From: Polytrichum commune
Taxonomy: Eukaryota > Streptophyta > Polytrichopsida > Polytrichales > Polytrichaceae
Reading direction: 5' to 3'
Assembly: GCA_950295325.1 (NCBI GenBank)
Contig: OX485808.1
Coordinates: 12,402,501-12,466,500, forward strand
Length of the DNA: 64,000 nucleotides
Made by a program: the position numbers and the translations under genes. The notes beneath the pieces are model-generated. The model worked only from the letters and a program-made list of their open reading frames with translations, searched no databases and was not told the origin of the DNA. Every line of letters begins with the position of its first letter. The first letter of the stretch is position 1. This document shows positions 11,266 to 23,035 of the stretch, in pieces.

Positions 11266-12483
11266 TGAGGCCATAGATGGGAGGGGTAGCTTGAATGTAT
11301 GAAGACAAAATTTGATTCATGTGTGGTGGAGAACTTCCTTAATATGAAAAAAGTATGATGGTTGTTGTCATTAATTTTGGACGTGAGTCCTACCTCTTTG
11401 TTAACTTCTCATTGATAGTGGAAATTTTGATACAACTTCGTAGAATGAAAGCACATAGTTTTGTGATAACTTTGACAACATTTGGACCTTTCATTTCATC
11501 AAGTCGTTATCTTATGAATTTTGTTAAATTGAGCTCCTCTAGACTGAAATATTAAGTTTGTGAACATTTTAGAGCATCGTGGTTGTATGGATATGGTGTA
11601 AGGAAATTATCCGAAGATTTGTAGTCCTATGAAAAATGTCAAAGTTCTCAATCAACATGTGAATTGGAATATTTGCTTAAGCATGTAGGGGTTAAGCACA
11701 TGCAATGAATACGATTGATTGGAAGTCCTACTATCCCACCATAATACTTGAGGCCTAACAATAATGAATGCATGCACCTACAATGACCAACCCCTAATGG
11801 CTCGATACATGTATGTGTACCTCCATATACATATTCAAACTTGATATTCATCATCGCAAACCCCCGATCTTTCCTACCTCAAACATCATACCCAAACCCA
11901 AATTAACCAACATAATTCAATTTATTGGAGTCATATTTTGCCACAACAAAGACCCTAAGGACGCTATCCAAGCCCCCCAAAAAATACAAATACCAAACCT
12001 TTTGGCACCTCGAAGAAAAACAATGGTCCACCCAACTAGCAATTATCATTACCAGGTCTAAGGGGACATCCACACCAACTATATAGATGCCCTCTACAAT
12101 ACCAACCATTGCGGTCAACCTCAAGATTACAGTTCCCCAACAGTACAACTATTGACTTACCGGAAACACATACCCCCCTAGCCTCACACACGATGATATC
12201 GAAGTGTTTTAGAGGGTTCCAAACATTCCATGATGTCCTATTGTGAATGCAGGCCAAATGGCTTTCTACTACTTCAAATTATGAAAATTTGCATGTACAA
12301 ACAATGTTTTGTAGCCGAAAATTAGTTTTGTACATGATTAATTCTAAATGGGGAATGCCCATAAATCCAAGACTTTAATAAAAATTGCTCAAAAATCTAA
12401 TCAAATTCAAGTAATCCAAAGTTGTGGACATTATGAGTGAAGGTTTGAGATTGAGAAATCATCATAGGTGGAATTATAAATAA
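11266..12483. other. AT-rich intergenic DNA, no gene seen
   Basis: Only frames of 66-82 codons with no recognisable motif. Nothing assigned. Confidence 0.5.
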
Positions 12484-12713
12484 GGGGATTGTTACATCGA
12501 CCACATATTGGTTAAAACGACCACAATCAATATGTAAGGCGTCGACTAGGCTATGATTTGTCAACCAAGTTGGCTAGGTTAGTTAATCCTAACACAGAGT
12601 TGATACCTTCCTCCTCTGCATGTGTGCAATGAAGAATCATTGACAAGCCATGTGGCGATGCGATGCATCTTTGTGGTCGTTTTAACAAACCATGTGGTCA
12701 ATTTAACAATCCC
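12484..12713. mobile_element. MITE-like element, about 230 bp, GGGATTGTT termini
   Basis: The left arm (GGGGATTGTTACATCGACCA and on to about 12526) pairs with the reverse complement of the right arm (GGGATTGTTAAATTGACCAC, about 12671-12713). The arms are about 43 bp and include a GTTAAAACGACCACAA block at both ends. There is no ORF. The flanks do not give a clean target duplication. Confidence 0.7.
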
Positions 12714-13579
12714 TTGCAGATGTTATCAAAGCATGTGTTATGTAGTTTTTAGCATTATGGACAATTATTAATCATGACCACTCGCATACACACAAGCTGA
12801 AGGTCATGACATGTTTTTTACTTGACTTGTACTAAAGTAAACGAGTAAGTACAATGAATGGAGAACATTCATTGTCAACGCATGAGTCCTACGCAATCGT
12901 CCTTCATTGACGAGACAAATATGCAAATCTATCATTGTGACGGATTTGCATGTTTTCCAATGGTAAAGGACATATATTTAGTGATGCATAACCCCACTTA
13001 ATAAACTTGCCCCGAGTTCACATATGAGCTCGCAACCATGACCAAGTTGAAGCATCCCTCATTCATGCATGCCCATGGACTAGCATTGTCTCTCTCTTTC
13101 AGCTGTGCATGCGAATTGCTTTGGACTCGCATGCTCGTATACTTGTAGTGATCATAAACAAAACTCTCAAATTAAGGAGAGGAAATATGAGTAAACATTT
13201 CCTAGAAGGTTAATTGTGACAACACAACTCATTGTGAAAAAATAAATATGACAACTTACAACTAGAATTGGGCTAGAATCTTGTAAAACATGAATAGCTA
13301 TTGGCATTTGAAGTTCAGACTCATAATGATTCTTATCAAGGTTTTCAAGTGAGCTCGGTTCTAATCAACAATTGATTCAAACCCTAACTATAAATATAAC
13401 CCCAACACATGGTACAAATGTACCTCTCAAGGGTCATTTACAAAGGGTGACCACACCCACAACCACAAAGGTTGTGATGGGTTGTGGTTGAGGCACCACA
13501 ATCATTCGTTTTTCATTCACACTTGTATATGTGATCTTTGTTGTTTGGTTGGTGGTGAGGTCGACATGCCAAATTGCTC
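12714..13579. other. AT-rich intergenic DNA, no gene seen
   Basis: No reading frame above 60 codons with protein-like composition and no recurring repeat recognised. Confidence 0.5.
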
Positions 13580-13925
13580 CATTAAATATGATATTTAGTG
13601 TCACCAATTCTAGTTGTCATGCTCAATACTAATTGTCAACTGCGGTGTAGTGTCATCCACACTAAATGTTAACCCAACATTAATTTGTCATGTGTGGATG
13701 TATGGATGTACAGTGCTGCAATTACGGCACTTACCAAGTGACTTTTCATCCAAATTTAGATTATCCATAACAATATTTCATCACGAGTTCTTGACAAGAG
13801 AAGGCATGGTTTTGGCCAATGGATGAACTCATCCATCGTCCATGACAATATTTGTTCACTTATTCATAAGAAGTGTCATCCAAAAAGTTACCATAGTGAC
13901 ATAAAATACCATATGACACTACTTG
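13580..13925. mobile_element. MITE-like element, copy 1 of the TAAATATGATATTTA family
   Basis: Matches the copy at 26782-27173 through most of its length; shared blocks include AATACTAATTGT, CAATATTTCATCAC and CCAATGGATGAACTCATCCA. The left end TTAAATATGATATTTAGTGT is a near-perfect palindrome. The right end is truncated shortly after ACCATATGACACTA. Confidence 0.7.
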
Positions 13926-14809
13926 TAGCTATCATTGGTTTAGGCCGTAGACTCCAGAAGAATATAAAGTGGTCATTGTCCTTGTTGACTTTGGATTGTT
14001 GTATTAAAGTGTGTTTCCCTCGACTTGTGATTTTCTTCACGAACATTGGCCTTCATGTTCTTCATTGTGTCACATCAACATAAGCAACCACGTTTATAGT
14101 GGTTAACCGTACGGAGTAGTTGGGTACATTGAAGGAAGGGTGGTTGTGGTTGTGGTTAGCATTTAATATGCATATTTCACAAAATAGACCCAACAAAAGT
14201 ATATCACAACCACCCCTGGTGTAAGTGTGTTCCTATAGCTGGGAACCATCTTTGTGCAACAATTGTATTTGGACAACATGTGAGGTGGTCATATAACAAC
14301 TTGAGTTATGCTGCTTAATTAACATTTTCTTACCCACAAGAGTCCCACATGCTCTCTCACATAAAGAGAAGCCATCGTAAAGCCATGCCATAACTTCACC
14401 CATGCTCTTCAATCGGCACTCACATATGTGTAGTCTAAATATAAACACACTCTATAACTATTGAACCTCTTCATCCATCCTCACGTCCATATTTAGAAGA
14501 AAAATACCATATTTTCACTAGATGTCCCAATTTTGGAACTTCAACTTTGCGACTCTTGGATCTTCTCAAATTCTATTGAAACACAAATATTTTTCTTTGC
14601 ATGTCGGCATAATGTAGTTGGCTTCCAAATTTAGATGGTCAATTACAAAATATGTTGGTAATAGTGGGATGGATTGCCCTTGACATCAAGGGTGGTATTG
14701 AAAGCTCCAAGGTAATCAGGATGCACCCATGGGCAATGAAAGGTTAAATTATGTGTCTCTCTTGCTTGATTGTCCCCTTTTCCTCCTCCTAAGGTGCATG
14801 TTTAGAAGA
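13926..14809. other. Intergenic DNA, no gene seen
   Basis: It holds GGTTGTGG-rich stretches near 14138-14160 that echo the CCACAACC block near 13450. No coding signal. Confidence 0.4.
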
Positions 14810-15070
14810 GATTAGACTACTCCTTTGAATCTTATTAACCACTCCACACTCATAGTGAACACAATGGGGAGGGCATGTGTATCAAATTAAAGAATCAACA
14901 AACAAGCAATTTCAATAATCAAAATTGATTAAAGGAGGGTTTTGATTTTTGTTAACGCTTCATCGTACAATTGCTAATGCAACATACAAGATCCATTGTG
15001 TAAATCTAATCAGTAGAAGTTGGAGAACATGAAAATCAAAACCAAATAACACCCACGTAACTTACCTTAG
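14810..15070 (+). repeat. Dispersed repeat C, copy 1
   Basis: Shares a diverged order of blocks with 17560-17820: CTAATGCAACA, GTAAATCTAATCA-T-GAAGTTGG and GGAGAACATGAAAA, over about 250 bp in direct orientation. There is no ORF. Class of element unknown. Confidence 0.7.
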
Positions 15071-16560
15071 TTGCGGCAATGCACTCCATTCCCATAATAC
15101 CATGTGGTCTTTGGGGAAGGGGGGTGGGGCTACCCTCCATGGGGCGCTATGTTATTTGTGCAATCAATGCATGGGAGCTTATTAAGGTTTCAAGGACTTG
15201 CATAAGGGTAGCATGTCAAGTGCTCAATACCCTCCAACATGTGAACTTGTTCCCCTTCATGCATTCCCCCATGCAAAAAAGGATGCATGAAATTCAATTA
15301 TTTGCACATGGGTGCTATTTTCAATCATCCAATTGAGATCCATTCGAACCCAATAGAAGAAGGATGTCTTGTTTGACATGGGAGTTGTCTTTAAAGATTG
15401 GGCCAAAGTAACTTGTGCTCATAGCATGTTATCAGTCTCTGTCAAATTTAACCTATCTTCTACACAACATAAGATATGGCCACGGTGAGACTGTGAACCC
15501 ATCATTCCCAACGTTATGGTAAGGTGGGGGAACCACATAAAAACGACGTGTCATATGCATATATGCCACCACCAGCAGAGATAGAAGAAACGTTGACCTT
15601 AGTGGGGGTGCATTGGTGATGGCAAGCAATCGCCATCCTCCTTATTCCACCACCAGAATCACAACACGGGTCAAAACTATGGTACTCTGGCAAGGTAGGC
15701 AACCCAACTTATAATTTCAACATTTTATATTTTATGACATAAGTATTTATAAATTGGTAATATTCATTTTAAAATACTAGTTTTTTTTGTTAATTTTTTA
15801 AAAAATAAGTCAGTGCATGACATGCCAAAGATGTTATGCTATTATAATGATGACCATTTGACATACACAACATTTGGTGTGAGTTTGAGATAGAGTGGAG
15901 GAAATTTTATCATAAATTATTAAAATACACACTATCCAAGCACACTACACCTTTTATGTCTATTATTTGTTGGCCACTCAAATTTTGACATGCCATGCTA
16001 ATTTTGGTCAACATAACTTTTGTTGGCCCACACCATCTTTGAACCCGCATTGTCATATGTTTGAAACTAGGAATACACAATCAATACGTTTAATATGAAC
16101 ACTAATTAGTGTGGGTTGAAATACATAATTTTAGATATCAATGTAATACTAATAATTTTGAATATTAATAAATTATAAATTCGTAAGTCATTGTCATTTT
16201 CAATCCACACATAAAATACAATGGGCCACAATATTTTCTACCCATGTTCACTTTTAAGCCACAATAATAGATGTAAATGGCAGAGATTACTTCAAAGTGA
16301 TAAACTTTTGAGCATGTGATGCAAATGTAAACATGACCTTCTTAGATGAAATTTGTGTGCGTGAATAGGTGGCACATATAGCACAAGAATACAACAAAAC
16401 ATGGACTAAGCTACCATTTAATTCAAACATGTGTTGATAACACATGTGCAATTCAATAACATGTTTTTGGTTTTCTTCACGGATAACATTGCCTAATTAT
16501 TTTTGTGAAATGATAGAATCACCATATCTTGGATGAATGTGCAATCACATATGTGTATTA
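15071..16560. other. AT-rich intergenic DNA, no gene seen
   Basis: Frames of 62 and 85 codons are present but without known motifs. No repeat structure recognised. Confidence 0.5.
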
Positions 16561-16579
16561 TGATCCATATGAAACATTC

Positions 16580-16581
<2 letters not shown>

Positions 16582-16612
<31 letters not shown>
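16582..16612 (+). repeat. GA dinucleotide microsatellite
   Basis: About 15 uninterrupted GA units. Confidence 0.95.
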
Positions 16613-16616
<4 letters not shown>

Positions 16617-17049
16617 CTTTCAAGCTTAATCATTTCTTAGAACATCCTCATGTTCAAAGGCCAACCCGTATCATATCTATGGTGGATATTTATTAGGTAA
16701 AACTTACCTAACCCTAAAGTAATTTTCCTCAAGGTTATATTTTTACCGGGTCGATTCATTTATGCTAATGTAAAAACATAGCAAAAACAAAGAGTAGAGA
16801 GAGAGAACACTCACAAATTTTGAACATTTGAGGCATCATGACTAGCACAAGACTAAAAGATCATTCGAAAGTCAAAACCCCCAAGTCAAAGGACACCAAT
16901 GAAGTAGCACTTTGGGTGAGGAATTAATCACATACAACTTTCAAGTATACATTAGGGTTTGTGTCCACGTGACCAACTACAATGAATTTGAATTTCCTTG
17001 TAATCGTGTTCAAGGGCTCCAATGCTAATTTTGACTCAATCTCCAGGGA

Positions 17050-17260
17050 GGTTTTTGAGCATAATCGGTCGAGATCCTAGTGGTGTTTCCAAGTCCAACC
17101 GGTTACATGTTGACATCTTTCAGATTTTTCTTTATTAATTTGTGGCATATTCTCTAAATTCCTCTAAAATGACTGAATTTTTGTTCTTGAAACCTTGAAC
17201 TTCAACCGGATATTCCTCAAACTCATCCATAACTAGGTTCTCCCCATTTATTGTTTTGGC
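17050..17260 (+). repeat. Dispersed repeat A, copy 1
   Basis: Begins at GCATAATCGGTCGAGATCCT and includes CCAACCGGTTACATGTT and GAACTTCAACCGG. Related copies are at 22810-23035, 28981-29350, 35500-35725 (inverted) and 48165-48370. It is noncoding; element class unknown. Confidence 0.8.
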
Positions 17261-17559
17261 TCAACTCATAATTCTACGATCATTGCCCTTGGCAAGGTGT
17301 GTGTGAAGTGTCCTTTCATTGCATCCAAAGCCATGATCACACTAGCCTCCTTTACGTCGTGTATGCAAAATGATAGCAAGAATAGGCATGGCCAATTCAC
17401 AACACATCCTTTTCAATTATTCGTTCACGTTGCACACACCATTTGCACAAGGTAGATGGGTCTTAAGTGGCTCATTTTCTTAATCGGACCCTTAGATTTC
17501 ATTGGGATGTGGTTCGGTGAGGATCAAAGAGCAAACACTATAAATATACGAGTTTAAAG

Positions 17560-17820
17560 GAGATTGGGATACGTCTTCGAATACTAATAACTACTCTACA
17601 ATGAACACAACTGGGAGAACCTATCTCTCTAGTTAAAAAACCGACAAACATTCACTTTCGATAACCATGACCGAATTAGAGGAAGTTTGACTTTCAAACC
17701 GTTCGCAAATTATTTCATTGTAGATTCGCTAATGCAACACAAGTTTTATCATGTAAATCTAATCAATGGAAGTTGGAGAACATGAAAAACGAATCGAGAA
17801 CACTCACGTATCTTAAAAGA
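17560..17820 (+). repeat. Dispersed repeat C, copy 2
   Basis: Direct-orientation counterpart of 14810-15070, sharing GTAAATCTAATCAATGGAAG-type and GGAGAACATGAAAA blocks. Confidence 0.7.
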
Positions 17821-18419
17821 GATTAATGTGTAAGCATTCACCTTCTCAATCCGACTCTATATTCTTGGCCTCTTAGGTTAAAAGCCATGATCACAAGATG
17901 AGCATACAACTTCCCTTTCCATCATGCTACATAGCGAATCCAAAGGCCTAAAACGATCATTGCATCTAGTATATGCTTTACGGTAGTTAGCAATGACGGC
18001 ACGGCTTGAAAAGTGACAAAACAAAAAGAGGATTTAATGTGTGTGTCTACTTTCTACCAATCCACATTATTACAATTATGAAAGTTTTAGAGCCCCCCGT
18101 GGGCGAGAAATGGAAGTGAGGATTGCCACGGGCCTCTCACTCCCAACTACACACATTTATGGAACTTAGTGTTTGTGAACATTAGAGAGAAAAGGACCGA
18201 AGTGTATGTTGTTGAGTAGAGTTGCCTTTATAACAATTAATATGTAAACATGCACAATACTCATGCCAAGGATAACTTGCACTCACATTAAGGATAGACT
18301 TGTGCATGAGTGCACCACAATCATGCAAAGATTCTTTTCTACACCACTTGAGGTAGATGGGTCTTAAATGGTTAAAATTCCGACGACCCCACTTCTCCTA
18401 GGATGTGAAACACGTGACT
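17821..18419. other. Intergenic DNA, no gene seen
   Basis: The GTAGATGGGTCTTAA block near 18353 also occurs near 17452, so part of this interval is repeat-derived. No coding signal. Confidence 0.4.
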
Positions 18420-18560
18420 AGTATAAGATGGTGAGCAAATCTAAACCAAGGGCGCTACCACTCTTCTTGTAACTTTTGGAGCTTGTGTGGAAATATCGGT
18501 CATCATCAAAAGTGAAGATTCTTGTGCTCATTGAACGGTCATATATCATCACCTCCACCC
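18420..18560 (+). repeat. Dispersed repeat B, partial copy
   Basis: Contains AAGATGGTGAGCAAAT and GAAGATTCTTGTGCTCATTG. The longer copies are at 35050-35470 and 63520-63830. Confidence 0.75.
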
Positions 18561-19874
18561 TCACCAGTTAAGTCGACTCTTAAGTTTGGAATGGTTATCA
18601 TATTTTCAACACATAATTCAATTCATTTTTCCAACACATATTGTTTTAGTTTTTTTTTTCATCCAAGAGAAAAGGATTATGAAAACTATTCACAATGTTT
18701 CATTCACGATTCTTTGTATTTTGACCACAACTTGATTGATTATGACTAATAACCAACTCAAGTAGGTGGATGACTTGTCATTAACATGTCTCAATATCCA
18801 CTATCCTCAGGGTTGTTATCTAGTCCTTTCGATGATATACTATCATGGCCAATTCAACACCAATTAATATATGTTTGAAAATACTGGAATAAAAAAGATC
18901 AAATAAAAAAACAAGTTATTTCATTTGATTTTTGAACCATCACATCTTCCTACACATGAAAAAAATTGCACTACCTTATGTGTCTCCATATCTTGTTGGT
19001 GGAGATTCTAAGAATTAGGAGGCTTTGGTAGTGGTAGTGTGAATGGAGCCTTGGATACGTGCTATGGTTACTATTTGGGGTAAAACTGACCAACCTTGTT
19101 AGAATAGTAAAGGTTGGAGTCTATCATATATTGTTATGATTTGCTTGAGATGGCTTCTTGGGTAAATATGTTATTGCAGTATGTGAATTCAATAATTTGC
19201 CTTTGGGGTAGGGTTTGGAATGAATGGGGGTTTGGTTGTATGCATTGTGCCTAGGATGCATAGTATGTCCGGACATAGCCAGGTAGGGCATTTGCATCTT
19301 GGGAGGCAACATGTGCATGACTAGAGCCAAGATGGGATGGTGTTCTCTAGCATTATGTCTTGAGTCTTGATGGCATTTATGAGTGTCAAGCATCTTGTTG
19401 TGGGATGGACAAGGAGGGTGATGGCTAGTGTGTAAATTGGTTTTTGTGTCAATTGATTCGGTGGTTGTTAGTGTGTTTGTTTATGCGGCACAATAAGAAG
19501 TGGAGGCAATTGTCATTTGATTTTAGTGGGCATAGATTGCACATTGGGAAGGTATCATGTTGAAGGACGTGTTTTTATGGTAGTTTCTCAAGTATCTACT
19601 AGATCTCAATTTGCAAACTTAAGCGATATGGGCCACAACAATATTCAACCAATATCAACCATTCCAGTCCAATATTATTCAATGACAATGCTTCACCCGA
19701 GTTTATCAAGTTGAATATGAAATAGCAATGTTTGTAAGAGAATAACCATGTATAGCTCCCAAATATTGTAGTCTTCGACTTATTCCCGGCCCCACCTACC
19801 CTCCATACTCGGGTGGATAATGTTATGGCACCCGTGATCCATGGGTGCATCCCCAAAAAGGGTGGACCATTTCA
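18561..19874. other. AT-rich intergenic DNA, no gene seen
   Basis: Short frames only. Nothing assigned. Confidence 0.4.
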
Positions 19875-20178
19875 TAGTAGAGGCGCCTATTCCCAATCAA
19901 GACCCCATTGGCAATGTATAGGGGAACCAAAGTTTTGAATAAGCTAGAATTTAATTTCAACCATGCCAGAACCAATAGCGACATGACATGTGAGGAGGAA
20001 TGATTGGTTATGGCATACTCTAGACATTGGTAATATGTTCGGACCAATTTTTGGCTTCAAAAATTCCCAATATTTCCAATTTGATGCATAAAATCACCGA
20101 AAAAATTGTATTGCCTTATCCTTCTCTGGATCTGACGCATAATCTCTTAAGTGTTCCGTTATGGACGCCTCTACTCTC
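19875..20178 (+). mobile_element. Non-autonomous DNA element, TAGTAGAGGCGCC family, copy 1
   Basis: The left end TAGTAGAGGCGCCTATTCCC is shared with the copies at 38994 and 39374. The right end GGACGCCTCTACTCT is its imperfect inverted repeat. The interior shares ACATTGGTAATATGTTC and TTCTCTGGATCTGACGCATA-type blocks. No ORF. Confidence 0.7.
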
Positions 20179-20431
20179 AACTATGGTCCGATATTTCCCT
20201 CTCTTTGATATAATTAACTGCATTTTCGCCTTGGACAATAGTGGTAATGTAAGGGCCCAATTCAACGCATAAAATTACCGAAAAATTTGTATTGCCTTAT
20301 ACTTCTCTGCATCTGACGCATAATCTCTTAAGTGTTCCGTTATGGACACGTCTACTCTCAGATATGGTCCGATGTTTCCCTCTATTTGATATAATTAACT
20401 GCATTTTCACCTTGGACAATAGTGGTAACTT
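20085..20431 (+). repeat. Tandem duplication of about 182 bp, two copies
   Basis: Unit 1 starts at about 20085 and unit 2 at about 20266; both run through GCATAATCTCTTAAGTGTTC and TTGATATAATTAACTGCATT to GACAATAGTGGTAA. Identity is high by eye, so the duplication is recent. It extends the 3' part of the DNA element at 19875-20178. Confidence 0.9.
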
Positions 20432-20432
20432 A

Positions 20433-20947
20433 GGGGCGGTTTACACTATGGACCAAGAGCCATGACCAAGAAAATTAAATCATTTTCATGGTCACAGCTC
20501 TTGGCCAAGACCCGTGTCCATGAAAAATAAGAAATGGATTTTTGAGTGGCTTGGTCACTCTTGTGGTGTAAAGTGGATTTGGACCGGGACAACTTTGGGC
20601 TGATTTTTTTAATATTTCTATCCCAACGATCTACAGTAACGTAAAAAAAAATCGGGAAATTTTTTTATTAAAAAATAAAATTCGGCCAATGGCTGATTTT
20701 CAGCCTTATGGCTCCCTTGATTTCCGTTGAGTCGAGCATTTTGCCTCGCCTCAACGGAAAACCCGTTGGACCATGGCACATTATCCAAATGGCAGATTTT
20801 AGTAGTTTTGGGGACCTCAAAGTTAGTGGTCATTCTCCTTTTTTCAAGGTAGTGTAAAGCCAAATGGGACCAAGAGCACTTTACTCTCCAATCACAGATT
20901 TTAGAATTTCATGGTCATGGCTCTTGGTCCATAGTGTAAACCGCCCC
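20433..20947. mobile_element. Tourist-like MITE, 515 bp, with TTA target duplication
   Basis: The two ends are inverted repeats identical over the first 36 bp, beginning GGGGCGGTTTACACTATGGA. TTA flanks both sides (20430-20432 and 20948-20950). The 3-bp TWA duplication and G-rich termini fit PIF/Harbinger MITEs. No coding capacity; near-perfect arms indicate a young insertion. It landed directly beside the second unit of the 182-bp tandem repeat. Confidence 0.9.
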
Positions 20948-20950
20948 TTA

Positions 20951-21808
20951 AAGACCCAACGCAAAGAGGTGGGTGTCTAGCTAGCCCCGGCCTTTTGTAG
21001 CCGGGCCTCCTTCACATAGAAGTTGGGCCCAAACCAAACCACATGGTGGCTAAACATACCAAGAAGGATATCCCACGCCAGCCTTTGGCCAATCGATTTG
21101 AACTTGAGGGATTGAAAATAAATGCTGTCTTCTCCCAACATTTTAATGCAGGGGGAACCTGGCCCATTTATTAAGCCAGTATATTCCACTTCCTTTGGTG
21201 TCATGCTTGTTTAGGGGAAAGAAGACACCATTAAATACAGTGCAGCCTTTGGGCTTTCAAAGCCACAGTTTAGCATCCACTGTAGTAATGAGTAAGTGGC
21301 CCCAGGACCCCTCTCAACATAGACCTTTTTTGAACACAATGTCAGTACACTAAATAGCCCTATTAGTGTGGGTAGAAATTTAATGTGGAAATAATTAGCG
21401 TGGGCCACACCGATTTCCTAGTCAAGATGCTATTTTTGTGGGTTCAAGACCCTGGGTCTTCGTGAAGACTTTCGATCGACATTTTAGAAATAGTCACCTT
21501 ACATCAAAACCAACCCACATATAAATGAACGCTCGTTGTAATATACTAGAAAAAAACAACTATTATGGTCCACATTGATTCTCGTTCTGAGGGTAGTATG
21601 GGCTCTAGAAAATTAATGTGGCCAATAATGATAGGAGTACATGTTTCGTGTAGCTTGAAGACTGATATGTATACATGACTATGCATGTTTTGACACGTGA
21701 ACTGAACCCAATGTAACATGGGAGGAATCAAATGTATCAAAGCAAACCTCACATACCTATTGTAGGCAGTGGGGCACCACTTAGTATGTAATATTACTAA
21801 GCCAATTG
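20951..21808. other. Intergenic DNA, no gene seen
   Basis: Only short frames. Nothing assigned. Confidence 0.4.
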
Positions 21809-21963
21809 GATAACATTACTCAACGTGTAGCTTACGTTTCGTGGGCCCTCATAATGTAATAGTGGGATGCTTGAAAAGCTACACATGGAAACTTAGATTC
21901 ATACTGAACTCCCAACATCCCACTGTGATATTAAGAGGGCCCACGTCATCGAGTAATGTTATG
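21809..21963. repeat. Foldback (inverted repeat), about 155 bp
   Basis: The left arm (about 21809-21868, including ATAACATTACTC, CGTGGGCCCTC and TAATAGTGGGATG) is complementary to the right arm (about 21914-21963, including CATCCCACTGTGATATTA, GAGGGCCCACG and GAGTAATGTTAT). The loop is about 45 nt. It could be a small MITE or a hairpin RNA precursor; sequence alone cannot decide. Confidence 0.8.
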
Positions 21964-22809
21964 TATATCCACTTCATCTTTAATCATATGTGTCATGATA
22001 AACTACAAGATCGGACACATTAGGAGAGAGGGAATAATTGTATACGAGCTAACTTGAATCACCATGGCCGATTTCTTTCACATTTCAATCTCTCCCTTCA
22101 GTGGGAAGCCAAGCACACTAATATTGAAACCTACACTTATATGTGCAATTATGAGTTTGCCCACACGTATATATTGACATCCCACACTATTTTGAATACT
22201 TGATACCACAATAATAAAATACATTCTCCTCTTCTTCATTACATGGTTGCTATGCAAATGAATGAACAAAGTTATAAGTTTTTGCAATATGGTTTTGACC
22301 CAACATACTTTGTAAGAGTAGAGATGCAACTTAGCCGTACATATCATAGTAGTTGTCGACATTTTGATTTGTGCTTCACACACTAATGAGTTACTTATGA
22401 TCAAACCACGTTCTTTATTAACCCTTTATTGCCAAAGGGGGTGTATTCCAATGAACTTGGAGCTTTCATACCACTCTTGAGCAGTTGGCAACCGCAATTC
22501 AACCCATTATCATCAACATGTTTGATGGTCAACCACTTGTATGTAGAAACCAACTCTGTTATAAATATATGAGAGGACACATCTCTTTGTTACAACAAAA
22601 TTTCAGAAGATACGACCGTCACAAAGATTAAATTCTCAAATTGGGGCAACATATGATCTTAGGATTGCAACCTTGCATTTCTTTCGTATATAATTATTTT
22701 ATTTACTTAAACGGTACAATTTATTGTACAATTGTAACTATGGTGACTCCACCACCTAGTTCTCCTCAACCTCCTCCATTGTCACTTTGGAGCAGTGATT
22801 GGGGAAAAT
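21964..22809. other. Intergenic DNA, no gene seen
   Basis: A 108-codon minus-strand frame (22078-22404) has no recognisable motif and AT-driven composition. Nothing assigned. Confidence 0.4.
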
Positions 22810-23035
22810 TTTGGGCATAATCGGTCGAGATCCTAGTGTTTGCAAGTCCAACCGGTTACATGTTCACATCCTCCGGTGTTTTCCTTTATTAAATTGGGGT
22901 ATGTTCTATAGATTCCTCTAAAATCATCAGTACTTTTCATGTAGTCTTGAACTTCAACCAGTTATTTCTCAAACTCAACCAGTTCATGTGTAACCAACTG
23001 CAAGTTCTCCCCGATCATTGCTTTGGAGCATGACT
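22810..23035 (+). repeat. Dispersed repeat A, copy 2
   Basis: GCATAATCGGTCGAGATCCT followed by CCAACCGGTTACATGTTCAC, collinear with the copy at 17050. Confidence 0.8.

Noticed and set aside
16560-16640. CRISPR-like or regularly spaced array
   Set aside because: It is a simple GA microsatellite; no spaced repeats occur anywhere in the window, as expected for nuclear plant DNA.
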